This document shows, one piece after another, positions 25,383-33,849 of a stretch of DNA of 64,000 nucleotides. This stretch comes from Nitrososphaeria archaeon (GTDB taxonomy: Archaea; Thermoproteota; Nitrososphaeria; Nitrososphaerales; JAAOZN01). The position numbers and the translations under genes were made by a program. The DNA lies in assembly GCA_029775855.1 (NCBI GenBank), contig JARVJZ010000001.1:248001-312000 (forward strand). Reading direction: 5' to 3'. Below the pieces are notes generated by a model. It had not been told where the DNA came from. It did not search any database and saw only the letters and a list, made by a program, of their open reading frames with translations. The number at the start of each line of letters is the position of its first letter. Within the stretch, counting starts at the first letter, position 1.

Positions 25383-26456
25383 GTGGGTGAGAGTGGTTTA
25401 TGCTTGGACCTCGAAGAGCGCATCAGCTTGGTGTTAAAAGAGCCGACACAAGAAGTGGTGACCAAAGGTGAACTAAAGCAGCTGCTTCAAACAGTTGAGC
25501 ACCCTAAGCATTACATAGGGCTTGAAATATCGGGTCCACTACACATAGGCAGCCTTGTGGTTGTAGGATATAAGATTAGAGACTTCTTGAAAGCGGGAAT
25601 AAGATGCCTCGTCTTCTTAGCGGATTGGCACAGCTACCTTAACAACAAGTTTAATGGAGACTGGAGTAAAATACGCGCAGCATCCAAATACTACGATGAG
25701 GCATTCAAGTTCTTCTGCCCAGGTGTTAACACGCTACTAGGCTCTGACCTCTACAAGAATACACCAGACTACTGGGAGAATTATGTTCGTTTCAGCAAGC
25801 AGATAACCTTAGCAAGAAATATAAGGTGTCTAACCATCATGGGTAGGAGCAAGAAAGAGAAACTTGACTTCGGGCAGTACCTATACCCACCTATGCAGGC
25901 TGTAGACATTAAAGCAATGGATCTAGATATTGTGCACGCGGGGATGGATCAACGTAAAGTTCACATGCTTGTAAGAGAAGTCTTCCCTAAACTAGGTTGG
26001 AAGAAGCCTGTGGCTGTGCACCACACAATATTATCCAGCTTATCTGGTCCTGAGATGAAGATGAGTAAGTCTAAGCCTTGGACAGCAATATTCATCCACG
26101 ATAATGAAGATGAAATTAAGGAGAAGTTGATGAAGGCTTGGTGTCCGCCTAAAGTTGCTACACAGAACCCAGTGCTCGACATAGTTAGATACATAATATT
26201 CCACGAAGCCGATACCTTTGAGATAGATAGGCCTGCTAAATATGGTGGAAGGATAACCTTCAGCAGCTACAGCGAATTAGAGGAAGCCTATGTTAAAGGT
26301 GAGGTGCATCCAGCAGATCTAAAATTAGCGGTGGCAGAGGCGTTGAACAAAGTAATCGAGCCCATAAGAAGACACTTTGAAGATAAACAAGAACTGCTTG
26401 AAGTGTTTAAAGAGGAAAAGATAGATGATTCCAATAAACAGACCTATACTCGATAA
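25383..26456 (+). CDS. tyrS: Tyrosyl-tRNA synthetase (archaeal type)
   Basis: Charges tRNA-Tyr. At 357 residues it resembles the short archaeal TyrRS. The class I signatures are GPLHIGSLVV (HIGH) and EMKMSKSKPW (KMSKS). DLDIVHAGMDQRKVHMLVREVFP is the Tyr-binding region that separates it from TrpRS. The start is GTG 25383. It overlaps the aminotransferase gene by 32 nt. Confidence 0.93.
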   Translation: MGESGLCLDLEERISLVLKEPTQEVVTKGELKQLLQTVEHPKHYIGLEISGPLHIGSLVVVGYKIRDFLKAGIRCLVFLADWHSYLNNKFNGDWSKIRAASKYYDEAFKFFCPGVNTLLGSDLYKNTPDYWENYVRFSKQITLARNIRCLTIMGRSKKEKLDFGQYLYPPMQAVDIKAMDLDIVHAGMDQRKVHMLVREVFPKLGWKKPVAVHHTILSSLSGPEMKMSKSKPWTAIFIHDNEDEIKEKLMKAWCPPKVATQNPVLDIVRYIIFHEADTFEIDRPAKYGGRITFSSYSELEEAYVKGEVHPADLKLAVAEALNKVIEPIRRHFEDKQELLEVFKEEKIDDSNKQTYTR

Positions 26457-27519
26457 AAAAGAAGAGGAAGCGGTCCTAAATACTCTAAGAAGCGGCGAAC
26501 TAACAAACCCAACATACCAAGGAGGGAAGAATGTAGCGTTTGCTGAAAGAGCCCTAGCTGAGTATCTTGGCGTCAAGCACGTCGTCCTTGTGAACTCAGG
26601 GACTGCGGCGCTACAAGCCGCGCTTTTAGCGCTTGATATAGGCGAAGGGGATGAGGTGCTCTTACCCTCGTTTACCTTTGTAGCTACTGCAAACGCCGTT
26701 CTTTCGGTAAACGCTAAACCTATATTTGTTGACATTCGGTTAGATGACTACTGTATAGATCCAGAGGATTTAGAGCGTAAGATTACCAAAAGATGTAAGG
26801 CTGTTATACCTGTCCACCTTTACGGCTACCCTGCAAACATGCAAAGGATCTTGGAGGTGGCGAGTAAGCACAACCTTTTCATAATAGAGGACGCTGCTCA
26901 GTCTCTTGGCGCGACCTACAGATCTAAACAGACTGGTTCATTTGGAGATTTGGGGTGCTTTAGCTTCTACCCCTCTAAGGTTATAACGTGCGGTGAAGGG
27001 GGCGCAGTAGCAACAAACAGTGATGAGTTGGCTAATAGACTTAGAATGCTTAGAAACCACGGTTTTGATGCAGGAGGATTGGTTAAGAGGATGGGGTTAA
27101 ATCTGAGGCTAAATGAGGTTTCAGCAGCAATCTTGTCTTCACAGCTTAAAAAACTCAACTACTTCCTTGAACAGAGAAGGAAGAATGCTGAAGAGCTGAG
27201 CAGAATGCTTGATGGCTGTGGAGCTGTATTGCCTTCAGAGCTTGAGGGAAGAAGGTCTAACTGGTATCTTTACACGATAAGAGTTATGAGTAGAGATAAA
27301 GTGTTAGAGCGTCTACATAAATCTGAGGTTGGCGCAGCAATATACTATAAGACACCTATACACCTATACCCCCACTATCATAGTCTATTAGGTGATGTAA
27401 AGCTACCAAACACAGAGCAAGCAGCCGCTGAAGTGCTCTCTCTACCCGTACACCCAGCGCTCACAAAAGCTGAGTTGAGGCATATCGCAGCAGCTGTGAA
27501 GTCAGCCCTTTCCAAGTAA
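26425..27519 (+). CDS. DegT/DnrJ/EryC1/StrS family sugar aminotransferase
   Basis: PLP-dependent aminotransferase acting on nucleotide-linked keto sugars, 364 residues. The family blocks are NSGTAALQAALLAL, EDAAQSLGATY and the PLP-Lys region FSFYPSKVITCGEGGAVATN. The C-terminal part carries the sugar-binding strands (YYKTPIHLYPHY). It overlaps tyrS by 32 nt and converges with the glycosyltransferase gene with an 18-nt overlap. It probably takes part in surface glycan or N-glycan sugar synthesis together with that neighbour. Confidence 0.9.
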   Translation: MIPINRPILDKKEEEAVLNTLRSGELTNPTYQGGKNVAFAERALAEYLGVKHVVLVNSGTAALQAALLALDIGEGDEVLLPSFTFVATANAVLSVNAKPIFVDIRLDDYCIDPEDLERKITKRCKAVIPVHLYGYPANMQRILEVASKHNLFIIEDAAQSLGATYRSKQTGSFGDLGCFSFYPSKVITCGEGGAVATNSDELANRLRMLRNHGFDAGGLVKRMGLNLRLNEVSAAILSSQLKKLNYFLEQRRKNAEELSRMLDGCGAVLPSELEGRRSNWYLYTIRVMSRDKVLERLHKSEVGAAIYYKTPIHLYPHYHSLLGDVKLPNTEQAAAEVLSLPVHPALTKAELRHIAAAVKSALSK

Positions 27520-28197
27520 GTCCTTTAGAAGCCTAAGGTAGTTTAAGATCTCCTTCTGTCCAAGCTTACTCTCACCTCTTAGCCTACGCCTAAAGATCAT
27601 AGGCACCTCTTTGACAACAGTTAACTTTGCTTTCGCTAAGATCGAGAGGAGGATCTTATATCCCATATTAGAATCCAGATGCAATCCTTCAAGAACACTT
27701 CGCTTCAAAGCAAAGTATCCAGACATAGGATCCTTAACAACTCTTGACCTGGGGATTAGAAGATGCGCTAAAATTGTAGCACACCTTGAGATAAAATATC
27801 TGAAGATGGACCATCCAACAACTCCTCCGCCACGCACATACCTACTCGCTACTACAAGGTCAGCACCAGAGTCAAGAAGGTTAACCATAGACGGAAGGAG
27901 ATTGGGTGGATGTTGAAGGTCTGCATCCATAACCGCCACATAAGGTGCTGAAGCCTTCTGAAGCCCGTCTAAGACTGCTGAGGCAAGCCCTAACTTTTTG
28001 GGTCTGTGAACGACTTTAATCAAGGGATCTGTTGATGCTAATCTCTCTGCAAGTTCACCTGTGCCGTCTGGGCTGTTATCATCCACAACTACACATTCAA
28101 CCTCTATGGGTAGTTGTCTGATTTGCTTAATTATCACGGGTAGGTTGGCACGCTCGTTATATGTTGGTAGTATCACAGAGATCCTTGCCTTAACCAA
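27502..28197 (-). CDS. Dolichyl-phosphate mannosyltransferase-like family 2 glycosyltransferase
   Basis: A 231-residue GT2 enzyme of the DPM1 type. Typical blocks are VILPTYNERANLPVI, VVVDDNSPDGTGELAE, AVMDADLQHPPNLLPSMV (the DAD/DxD sugar-nucleotide site), VVKDPMSGYFALKRSV, and GYKILLSILAKAKL. There is no C-terminal membrane domain, as in soluble DPM1. It would load a hexose on dolichyl phosphate for N-glycosylation. It lies next to a sugar aminotransferase gene on the opposite strand. Confidence 0.88.
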   Translation of the reverse strand: MVKARISVILPTYNERANLPVIIKQIRQLPIEVECVVVDDNSPDGTGELAERLASTDPLIKVVHRPKKLGLASAVLDGLQKASAPYVAVMDADLQHPPNLLPSMVNLLDSGADLVVASRYVRGGGVVGWSIFRYFISRCATILAHLLIPRSRVVKDPMSGYFALKRSVLEGLHLDSNMGYKILLSILAKAKLTVVKEVPMIFRRRLRGESKLGQKEILNYLRLLKDLLGKG

Positions 28198-28256
28198 GAT
28201 GATGATAAGAGAAGCAAAGCGGCATATAAGGATTCAACCGTTTAGAGCAAAACATT

Positions 28257-28264
28257 CATATATT
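28257..28264 (+). promoter_or_regulatory. TATA-like box for rpoP
   Basis: CATATATT lies 24-31 nt before the rpoP ATG at 28288, consistent with a leaderless transcript. Confidence 0.45.
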
Positions 28265-28287
28265 GTTAATCTAACCGACTATAATCT

Positions 28288-28458
28288 ATGGGGCAGAGTG
28301 AAACTAAATTCGGCGGAGTCGTATATGAATGTGTCCGATGTGGAACCAAGGTGACTGCAGAAGAGCTAGCTACGCTACCCGAAATTAAATGCATATGTGG
28401 CTATAGGGTGCTTAGAAAGGCTAGACCACCTGTCGTTAAGCAGCTTAAAGCGCTTTAG
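28288..28458 (+). CDS. rpoP: DNA-directed RNA polymerase subunit P
   Basis: Zinc-binding 56-residue subunit of archaeal RNA polymerase (Rpb12 homologue). The zinc motif is YECVRCGTKV followed by IKCICGYRVLRKARPPVVKQLKAL, matching the CxxC and CxCG pattern and the basic C-terminal tail of RpoP. The start ATG has a TATA-like box about 27 nt upstream. It lies just upstream of the HMG-CoA synthase operon, divergent from the glycosyltransferase gene. Confidence 0.93.
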   Translation: MGQSETKFGGVVYECVRCGTKVTAEELATLPEIKCICGYRVLRKARPPVVKQLKAL

Positions 28459-28550
28459 TTTCTTCCGTTTCAACATTTGACGAATAAATACCTAAACACT
28501 TGCCATTAAACAATAGTTTAATACCCTTTAAGGGCTGGGTCAACTTCGGA

Positions 28551-29588
28551 TTGAAGACACCAAAGAATGCTGCAATAGCCGGATATGGGGTTTACATACC
28601 ACGATATAGGCTTCCAAGTGTAGAGGTTGCTAGAATTTGGAGAGGCGGAGAAGAAGCACCTTTAATAAAGAAGGCGGTAGCCTCATTAGATGAAGACATA
28701 ACGACGATGGCTGTAGAAGCTGCCAGAAGAGCGATAAAGATGGCAGAGACCAAAGAGCTAGGGGCAATCTTTGTAGGCACAGAAACTAAACCCTATGCAG
28801 TCAAACCAACAAGCACCATAGTAGCCCAAGCACTAAATCAGCATAAGGTTCTCGCCTCAGACCTTGAATTCGCCTGCAAGGCTGGTACAGAAGCCCTCCA
28901 GCTTATCTTAGCGCTTATAGGCTCTGGGATGATAGAGAGCGGGCTTGCTATAGGTGTTGACACCGCCCAAGGCAGACCCGGCGACGACTTGGAGTTCACA
29001 GCAGCGAGCGCTGCAGCCGCGTACATCCTATCTAAGAGGGATGTTGGTTCAATAGCGGTTGTAGAAGGAGCCTCATCATATGTTTCTGATACCACAGACT
29101 TCTGGAGGCGGGCTGGGCAGCAGTATCCGAGGCACCTTTCGAGGTTCACTGGTGAGCCTGCATATTTCTACCATATTCAGCACGCTGTAAAGAACTTGTT
29201 TGATGAGTTCGGCTATAAGCCCTCTGACTTTAAGTACGCTGTGTTTCATCAACCTAACCCGAGGTTTCCAGTTGAGGTGGCTTTGAGGCTTGGATTTAAC
29301 TTAGAGCAGATCAAGCCTAGTCTACTTAATCCATATATTGGTAATCCCTACGCTGCTAACTCGCTCCTTGGGCTAGCGGTGGTCTTGGATGAAGCTTCGC
29401 CGAACGATTTGATCTTGGTCTGCTCTTTTGGCTCAGGTGCTGGAAGCGATGCGTTGAGCATCAGAGTTTTAGATGGTGTTGAAGAGAAGCGTAGGAAAGC
29501 GCAGAATAAGGTTAGGGATATGATTGAGGCTTCGGTTGAAATAGACTACGCCACATACGCTAAGCTGAGGGGGAAGATCGTAGCGTAA
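28551..29588 (+). CDS. Hydroxymethylglutaryl-CoA synthase
   Basis: Condenses acetoacetyl-CoA and acetyl-CoA to HMG-CoA for the mevalonate pathway. Archaeal type, about 345 residues. The signatures are AIAGYGVYIPRYRLPS, LASDLEFACKAGTEALQ (catalytic Cys) and a central region with FHQPNPRFP (catalytic His). NPYIGNPYAANSLLGLA near the end is typical. TTG 28551 is preferred to TTG 28500 because TTTAATAC (28516-28524) lies at leaderless spacing and the homologous region begins there. Thiolase and DUF35 genes follow, as in the known three-protein complex. Confidence 0.93.
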   Translation: MKTPKNAAIAGYGVYIPRYRLPSVEVARIWRGGEEAPLIKKAVASLDEDITTMAVEAARRAIKMAETKELGAIFVGTETKPYAVKPTSTIVAQALNQHKVLASDLEFACKAGTEALQLILALIGSGMIESGLAIGVDTAQGRPGDDLEFTAASAAAAYILSKRDVGSIAVVEGASSYVSDTTDFWRRAGQQYPRHLSRFTGEPAYFYHIQHAVKNLFDEFGYKPSDFKYAVFHQPNPRFPVEVALRLGFNLEQIKPSLLNPYIGNPYAANSLLGLAVVLDEASPNDLILVCSFGSGAGSDALSIRVLDGVEEKRRKAQNKVRDMIEASVEIDYATYAKLRGKIVA

Positions 29589-29611
29589 AGATAAGTGAGT
29601 TGAAGGCGTAA

Positions 29612-30763
29612 ATGGCTAAGGTTATAGTTGCTTCAGTAGGATACACAAGAGTAGGTGACCACTGGGATAAATCAATCTTAGACCTAGCTGTTGAAGCGTC
29701 GAAAAAGGCGCTTAAACCATACCCTAACATAAGACCAGAGGTAATAATAGTAGGAAACATGTTTTCAAGCCAATCCTCAAGACAAGAGCACTTAGGAGCA
29801 CTGTTAGCTAGCGCATTAAACCTAACAAGGACACCAGCTTTCAAAGTCGAAGCGGCATGCGCTTCAGGCGGCGTAGCATTCAACATAGCCTACAACAAAA
29901 TACGCTCAGGCGAAGTCTCATCAGCCTTAGTCGTTGGTGTTGAAAAGATGCGCGACCTAGACACACCAGAGGCATCCTTAGCGCTCAGCATGGCTGAATC
30001 AGCAGAATATACTCAATTTATTGGTGCATCATTTCTATCGTTAAATGCTATGTTAGCCAGACTCTACAGTGAAACATATAATGTGTCAAGAGACGAATTA
30101 TCAGCCTTCCCAGTCATAGCGCACAGCAATGCTGCTACAGCTGAGCACGCACAGTTCAGAAAGGCGATAAGTGTAGAAGATGTTTCTAGGTCACCTCTTG
30201 TTTCAGACCCTCTTAGACTATTAGATTGCGCTCCAGTTGGCGATGGAGCTGCGGCTGTGCTTCTAGCCTCTGATGCTTTTGACGAAGATGATGGGGCGAG
30301 AGTTGATGTGCTCTCTTCTAAGATCTCTACAAACATCTTCAGCGTCTATGAAAGGGACGATATGCTCAAGTTCGATGCAACAAGAGATGCTGCAAGTAAA
30401 GCGTTTTCTGAAGCTGGTATAAGTGTAGAGGATGTGGATGTGCTTGAAGTACACGATGCATTTTCAGTTACAGCAGCTTTGAGCGTTGAGGCTATGGGTT
30501 TCTCTAGAGAAGGCGAGGGTGCTAAAGATGCTGCAAAAGGGATCTATGCTTTAAGAGGAAGATACCCCGCTCTAACCTTCGGCGGGCTTAAGGGAAGAGG
30601 ACATCCTGTTGGTGCAACTGGAATCTACCAGATCATTGAGCTGTGGCTTCAGCTAAAAGGAAGGGGTAATGCAAACCAAGTAAAAGGGTGCAGAATAGGT
30701 GTAGCGCAAAACATAGGTGGAGTAGATACAACAAGCGTTGTAAGCGTTTTGGCGAGGCGATGA
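29612..30763 (+). CDS. Acetyl-CoA C-acetyltransferase (SCP-x type thiolase)
   Basis: Makes acetoacetyl-CoA and feeds HMG-CoA synthase. The 383-residue protein has the active-site Cys in KVEAACASGGVAFN, the His in VLEVHDAFSVTAAL, and GRGHPVGATGIYQI near the C-terminus. It lies 23 nt after HMG-CoA synthase and 3 nt before the DUF35 gene. In archaea these proteins form a complex that channels acetoacetyl-CoA (established for methanogens). Confidence 0.94.
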   Translation: MAKVIVASVGYTRVGDHWDKSILDLAVEASKKALKPYPNIRPEVIIVGNMFSSQSSRQEHLGALLASALNLTRTPAFKVEAACASGGVAFNIAYNKIRSGEVSSALVVGVEKMRDLDTPEASLALSMAESAEYTQFIGASFLSLNAMLARLYSETYNVSRDELSAFPVIAHSNAATAEHAQFRKAISVEDVSRSPLVSDPLRLLDCAPVGDGAAAVLLASDAFDEDDGARVDVLSSKISTNIFSVYERDDMLKFDATRDAASKAFSEAGISVEDVDVLEVHDAFSVTAALSVEAMGFSREGEGAKDAAKGIYALRGRYPALTFGGLKGRGHPVGATGIYQIIELWLQLKGRGNANQVKGCRIGVAQNIGGVDTTSVVSVLARR

Positions 30764-30766
30764 TAA

Positions 30767-31156
30767 TTGGCTATATCTTACTGGCGGCGGCGTGACAGAT
30801 ACTATAGGCTTTTAGGCAATAAATGCACCAGATGCAACGCAGAATATTACCCACCAGTCTACATATGTAGGAGATGCGGCTCTGAATCTCTTATAGATGC
30901 GGAAATGCCGGGCACAGGTAAAATATTAACCTACACTATTCTGCGTGAAGTCATGTCTGGCTTTGAAGGACAACAGCCTATAATAATAGGCATAGTTCAG
31001 TTAGATAACGGAGTGAAGGTCTTAGGGCAGATAGTCGACACACCAATCGATGCCCTCAAAATAGGGTGCAAGGTAAGAACGGTCTTCCGTAAAATAAGAG
31101 AGGAAAGCAGCGCCGGACAGATCTATTACGGATACAAATTTACAGTCCTCTGCTGA
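30767..31156 (+). CDS. DUF35 OB-fold zinc-ribbon protein (thiolase/HMG-CoA synthase partner)
   Basis: A 129-residue scaffold that joins thiolase and HMG-CoA synthase and binds the CoA substrate. The N-terminal rubredoxin-like zinc ribbon is GNKCTRCNAEYYPPVYICRRCGSES. The rest is an OB-fold (GTGKILTYTILREV, GIVQLDNGVKVLGQIVD). The start is TTG 30767, 3 nt after the thiolase stop. It completes the mevalonate entry module. Confidence 0.92.
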   Translation: MAISYWRRRDRYYRLLGNKCTRCNAEYYPPVYICRRCGSESLIDAEMPGTGKILTYTILREVMSGFEGQQPIIIGIVQLDNGVKVLGQIVDTPIDALKIGCKVRTVFRKIREESSAGQIYYGYKFTVLC

Positions 31157-31248
31157 AAAACGACATTAAACCATATGACATCAGAACTGTACTTTCAGTT
31201 GAACAAACTAATCTAAAAATATATTGCATACCCTTAGAAATGCCAGAA

Positions 31249-31298
31249 GTGCTGGGGGAGAAAAATAGAAGAACCGGGTCCTCCTTCTCTCCCAGCAC
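31249..31298. other. Strong 14-bp hairpin, possible terminator or small RNA
   Basis: The arms 31249-31262 (starting GTGCTGGG) and 31285-31298 (ending CCCAGCAC) pair over 14 positions with a single G-T pair, enclosing a 22-nt loop. A TATA-like tract (ctaaaaatata, 31213-31223) lies about 25-35 nt ahead of the hairpin on the plus strand. It sits between two convergent genes, so it may be a terminator for either, or an independent RNA. Confidence 0.5.
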
Positions 31299-31333
31299 AT
31301 TATTCTACTTCTAAATCATAATAAATAGGGGTA

Positions 31334-31352
31334 GGCTTGGCTTAACCAAGCC
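31334..31352. terminator. Hairpin between convergent genes
   Basis: Perfect arms GGCTTGG and CCAAGCC with a 5-nt loop. It lies 40 nt after the TRAM gene stop on the minus strand and is the second hairpin in the 235-nt gap between the DUF35 and TRAM genes. No long T run follows on either strand, so its role is uncertain. Confidence 0.4.
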
Positions 31353-31391
31353 CTATCAAAAGAAGAGATGTGATGATTTGGGGCGTCTTAC

Positions 31392-31658
31392 TTATTCATT
31401 ACCCTTTTCAGACACGCCTTCAACTATCTGAGCCTTCGCGAATCTGTTCGCTACCTCAATAACCTTTATCCGCACCTTTTGACCAGTTTTAGTCCCTGGT
31501 ACGAATATTATGAAGCCTTCGATCTTTGCTATGCCGTCGCCGCGTCTGCTTATGTCTGATATGTTCACATCGTATTCTTCTCCTACAGTGACAGGCTTAG
31601 GGCCTGCTGGTGTTCGGCTGCCGTAGCTTCTGTAGCCGTGTCCTTTTTTATAGCTCGT
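31392..31658 (-). CDS. TRAM domain protein, apparently with ACG start codon
   Basis: A small protein of about 88 residues: a Gly/Tyr/Ser-rich basic N-terminus (SYKKGHGYRSYGSR) and a TRAM domain (VGEEYDVNISDISRRGDGIAKIEGF, IIFVPGTKTGQKVRIKVIEV). TRAM proteins of this size bind RNA and act as cold-shock-like chaperones in archaea. No in-frame ATG, GTG or TTG lies between the preceding stop (31698-31700) and the domain. The sequence at 31656-31658 is ACG, followed by AGC TAT AAA, and GGAGG lies about 10 nt before it. Either ACG is the start codon or the ATG has mutated. The call is strong for the domain, less so for the start. Confidence 0.75.
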   Translation of the reverse strand, partial: TSYKKGHGYRSYGSRTPAGPKPVTVGEEYDVNISDISRRGDGIAKIEGFIIFVPGTKTGQKVRIKVIEVANRFAKAQIVEGVSEKGNE

Positions 31659-31792
31659 ATCCTTTTTCCCTCCTAGCGTTGCTAAACGCTGCTCTCCTCA
31701 CAGATGCCCACTATTTAACAGTATGGGTTACTTGCTAACATTTATTTGAATGGTAGACAAAATTATATAGGTTTGATTAGGAGTGTTAGGTA

Positions 31793-32167
31793 ATGAATCT
31801 ATGCGAGGAAATATTAAATCTGGATAGAGGAATAAGGTTCGTAGCAATTTTAAGTAAGGCTGGCAAGGTTCTCGACTCAAAAGTTAGGTCCGATGTAAAG
31901 GGGCAGGAGCTTATGCCTCTAAATGTCCTCGAGGCTGTTGGTGCAACGATGTCGCGAACAGTTTGGAGTGTAGCTAAATCTTTCAGCAAATACTTCGGAG
32001 AGAATCTTCGAGTAGTGTTTCACCACGAGAAGCTAGACTTTGTTGTAATGGAGATCAAAGGAAACATAATTGCTTTCACCACAGACAAGGATGTTGCCAC
32101 AGATAGCATAGCTAGGAGAATTAGAGAACTCTACAAGAAGAATTCAGAATTACTGCAGAAGGGCTAA
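31793..32167 (+). CDS. DUF6659-like (roadblock-like fold) protein
   Basis: A 124-residue protein resembling the DUF6659 family, which is frequent in Nitrososphaeria. Recognisable are CEEILNLDRGIRFVAILSKAGKVLDSKV at the N-terminus, which reads like the family opening, and LDFVVMEIKGNIIAFTTDKDV, a pair of strands as in roadblock/profilin-like folds. The function of the family is unknown. It converges with the UPF0016 gene and overlaps it by 18 nt. The assignment to DUF6659 rests on motif similarity only. Confidence 0.65.
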   Translation: MNLCEEILNLDRGIRFVAILSKAGKVLDSKVRSDVKGQELMPLNVLEAVGATMSRTVWSVAKSFSKYFGENLRVVFHHEKLDFVVMEIKGNIIAFTTDKDVATDSIARRIRELYKKNSELLQKG

Positions 32168-32743
32168 CTCTAAACCACTAATCCCTTCGAAGAGCAAGAT
32201 CAAGCCTCCAAAGACATACGCTGCTACAGTTAACCGCCTCACCATATGTAGGGGGAGATGTTCAATGATCTTCTTACCGATGGTAATCGTCAAACCTACT
32301 ATGAGCATGAGGGCTAAAAGAACTCCAACTATCACAGATAAACCGTCGCCGAACCTTGCTGAAAGTAGAGCTGTTGTTAGCTGGGTCTTATCGCCAAGCT
32401 CAAGCAGCATTATTGTGAGCATAGATGTTAGAACTGGAGTAAAAATGCCTCTCTCCTTAACATTGACCTTGGCTTCAGCTTTTTGTGACGCAATAACGAA
32501 CGCTAACACAAAAAAGATAGCGGAAGATATGAACCTTAAAATCCTACGATCTAAAATATAGTAGAGTACTTCCCCTAGATACGCTGAAAAACCGTCTACG
32601 ACTAGGAAGCCTAAAAAGCATCCAGCGAGCACCATTATGGGTTGCTTAAAGTGTGCCACTAAAGCTAGTGAGGCAAATTGGGTCTTATCGCCTAGTTCTG
32701 AGATGGCTGTAAGTGCCAGAGCTAGGATGAAAGCTTCATGCAA
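32150..32743 (-). CDS. UPF0016/GDT1 family cation transporter
   Basis: A 197-residue membrane protein with six hydrophobic segments and the two signature ExGDKT motifs: ISELGDKTQFASLALVA and LLELGDKTQLTTALLSARFG. Members (Gdt1, TMEM165, MneA) export or exchange Mn2+ or Ca2+ with protons. The two homologous three-helix halves are separated by a loop of about 25 residues. Ion preference is not evident. It is divergent from the Lrp-like gene. Confidence 0.9.
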   Translation of the reverse strand: MHEAFILALALTAISELGDKTQFASLALVAHFKQPIMVLAGCFLGFLVVDGFSAYLGEVLYYILDRRILRFISSAIFFVLAFVIASQKAEAKVNVKERGIFTPVLTSMLTIMLLELGDKTQLTTALLSARFGDGLSVIVGVLLALMLIVGLTITIGKKIIEHLPLHMVRRLTVAAYVFGGLILLFEGISGLELALLQ

Positions 32744-32855
32744 CAGAGTCAGCTCTATTGGTTAAAATATTAATATTTTTTGTTCTAAACATCTTCTTTG
32801 CTTACAGTTAGGTTTAATTAAGGGTTAGAAGATTAGTGATGAGGGTAGATGGTGT

Positions 32856-33086
32856 ATGCCGAGGGCGTTTGTCCTCATAAATGCCAACTTGGGTAGTGAA
32901 TCTAATCTAGTTAGTAAGTTGAAGAAGATGCCTAATGTTAAGCAAGCCTACTTTGTGTACGGAGTGTATGATGTTATCGCTGAAGTTGAAGCAGATACTA
33001 TGGAGCAGCTAAAGGAATGCATCGCAGGAAACATACGTGGTCTAGATGAAGTCAGATCTACTTTGACGATGGTCGTCATAGAATAA
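32856..33086 (+). CDS. Stand-alone Lrp/AsnC ligand-binding (RAM) domain protein
   Basis: A 76-residue protein that is only the C-terminal effector domain of Lrp/AsnC regulators, without the DNA-binding helix-turn-helix. The conserved pattern FVLINANLGSESNLVSKLKKMPNVKQAYFVYGVYDVIAEVEADTME is intact. Such proteins oligomerise and may modulate full-length regulators by binding amino acids. It lies just upstream of the molybdoenzyme operon, separated by a 130-nt promoter region. Confidence 0.88.
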   Translation: MPRAFVLINANLGSESNLVSKLKKMPNVKQAYFVYGVYDVIAEVEADTMEQLKECIAGNIRGLDEVRSTLTMVVIE

Positions 33087-33184
33087 TCTCAGATAAACAA
33101 TGCTTTTTTAACTGATTAATCTGTAAGGGTTTCTAAATATTATTTTAACTAAACTATTTATCAATATTTAGAGTATTGTCAATC

Positions 33185-33195
33185 AACATAAATAG
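33185..33195 (+). promoter_or_regulatory. TATA-like box of the TtrBCA-like operon
   Basis: AACATAAATAG lies 22-32 nt before the ATG at 33217, leaderless spacing. An 8-bp inverted repeat (CTATTTAT at 33154-33161, ATAAATAG at 33188-33195) includes it; as the arms are AT-rich this may be chance. Confidence 0.4.
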
Positions 33196-33216
33196 AATAG
33201 TCGAATAAAAGTTTGT

Positions 33217-33849
33217 ATGCGGCGTAGAGACCTTCTTAAACTAACCTTTACAGCCGCTCCCATATTACTTCTACCAGCATCATCTGCACTACCCCAGCGG
33301 AAACGCTACGCTATGTTGATTGACGTCGAAAGATGCTATGGTTGTATGGCTTGTGTTGCTGCATGCGCAGCTGAGAATAATGTGCCTATTGGCGTCTTTA
33401 GAACTTGGGTTGAAAGGTACGTTAGAAAGGATGGAAATGTAGTATTTGTACCTAAGCAGTGTAATCACTGCGAGAATCCTCCTTGTGTTAAACCTTGTCC
33501 TACTGGCGCCACTTTCAAGAGGGAAGACGGTCTTGTGCTCATTAACGACGAAATATGTATAGGTTGTGGAGCCTGCATCCAAGCTTGCCCTTATGGTGCC
33601 AGATTCCCGAACCCTGTAAAGGGTGTTGCTGATAAATGCACTTTTTGCGAACATAGGTTGGCAAACGGGTTGTTACCAGCTTGCGTAGAAGCTTGCCCAA
33701 CGACCGCCAGAATCTTTGGAGACCTTAATGACTCAGAAAGTGAGATAAGTAAGATAGTTGAGTCATCTAATGTGCAAGTTTTGAAGGTATGGGCTCACAC
33801 TGAGCCTAAGATCTACTACAAGAGTCTACCTACGGAGGCTGATCTCTGA
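33217..33849 (+). CDS. Tat-exported iron-sulfur subunit of molybdoenzyme (TtrB/PsrB-like)
   Basis: Electron-transfer subunit with four [4Fe-4S] clusters, 210 residues. A Tat-like signal (RRRDLLKLTFTAAPILLLPAS) precedes the domain. Cys groups are CYGCMACVAACAAE, CNHCENPPCVKPCPTGA, CIGCGACIQACPYGA and CTFCEHR...CVEACP. All four clusters have four ligands. It is the first gene of an iron-sulfur, NrfD-type, catalytic subunit order, as in ttrBCA of Salmonella. The next gene overlaps by 1 nt. Confidence 0.87.
   Translation: MRRRDLLKLTFTAAPILLLPASSALPQRKRYAMLIDVERCYGCMACVAACAAENNVPIGVFRTWVERYVRKDGNVVFVPKQCNHCENPPCVKPCPTGATFKREDGLVLINDEICIGCGACIQACPYGARFPNPVKGVADKCTFCEHRLANGLLPACVEACPTTARIFGDLNDSESEISKIVESSNVQVLKVWAHTEPKIYYKSLPTEADL

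Noticed and set aside
33154-33195. 8-bp inverted repeat before the TtrBCA-like operon
   Set aside because: The arms are AT-only apart from the outer pair and lie in a very AT-rich stretch, so chance is likely; mentioned only under the promoter.
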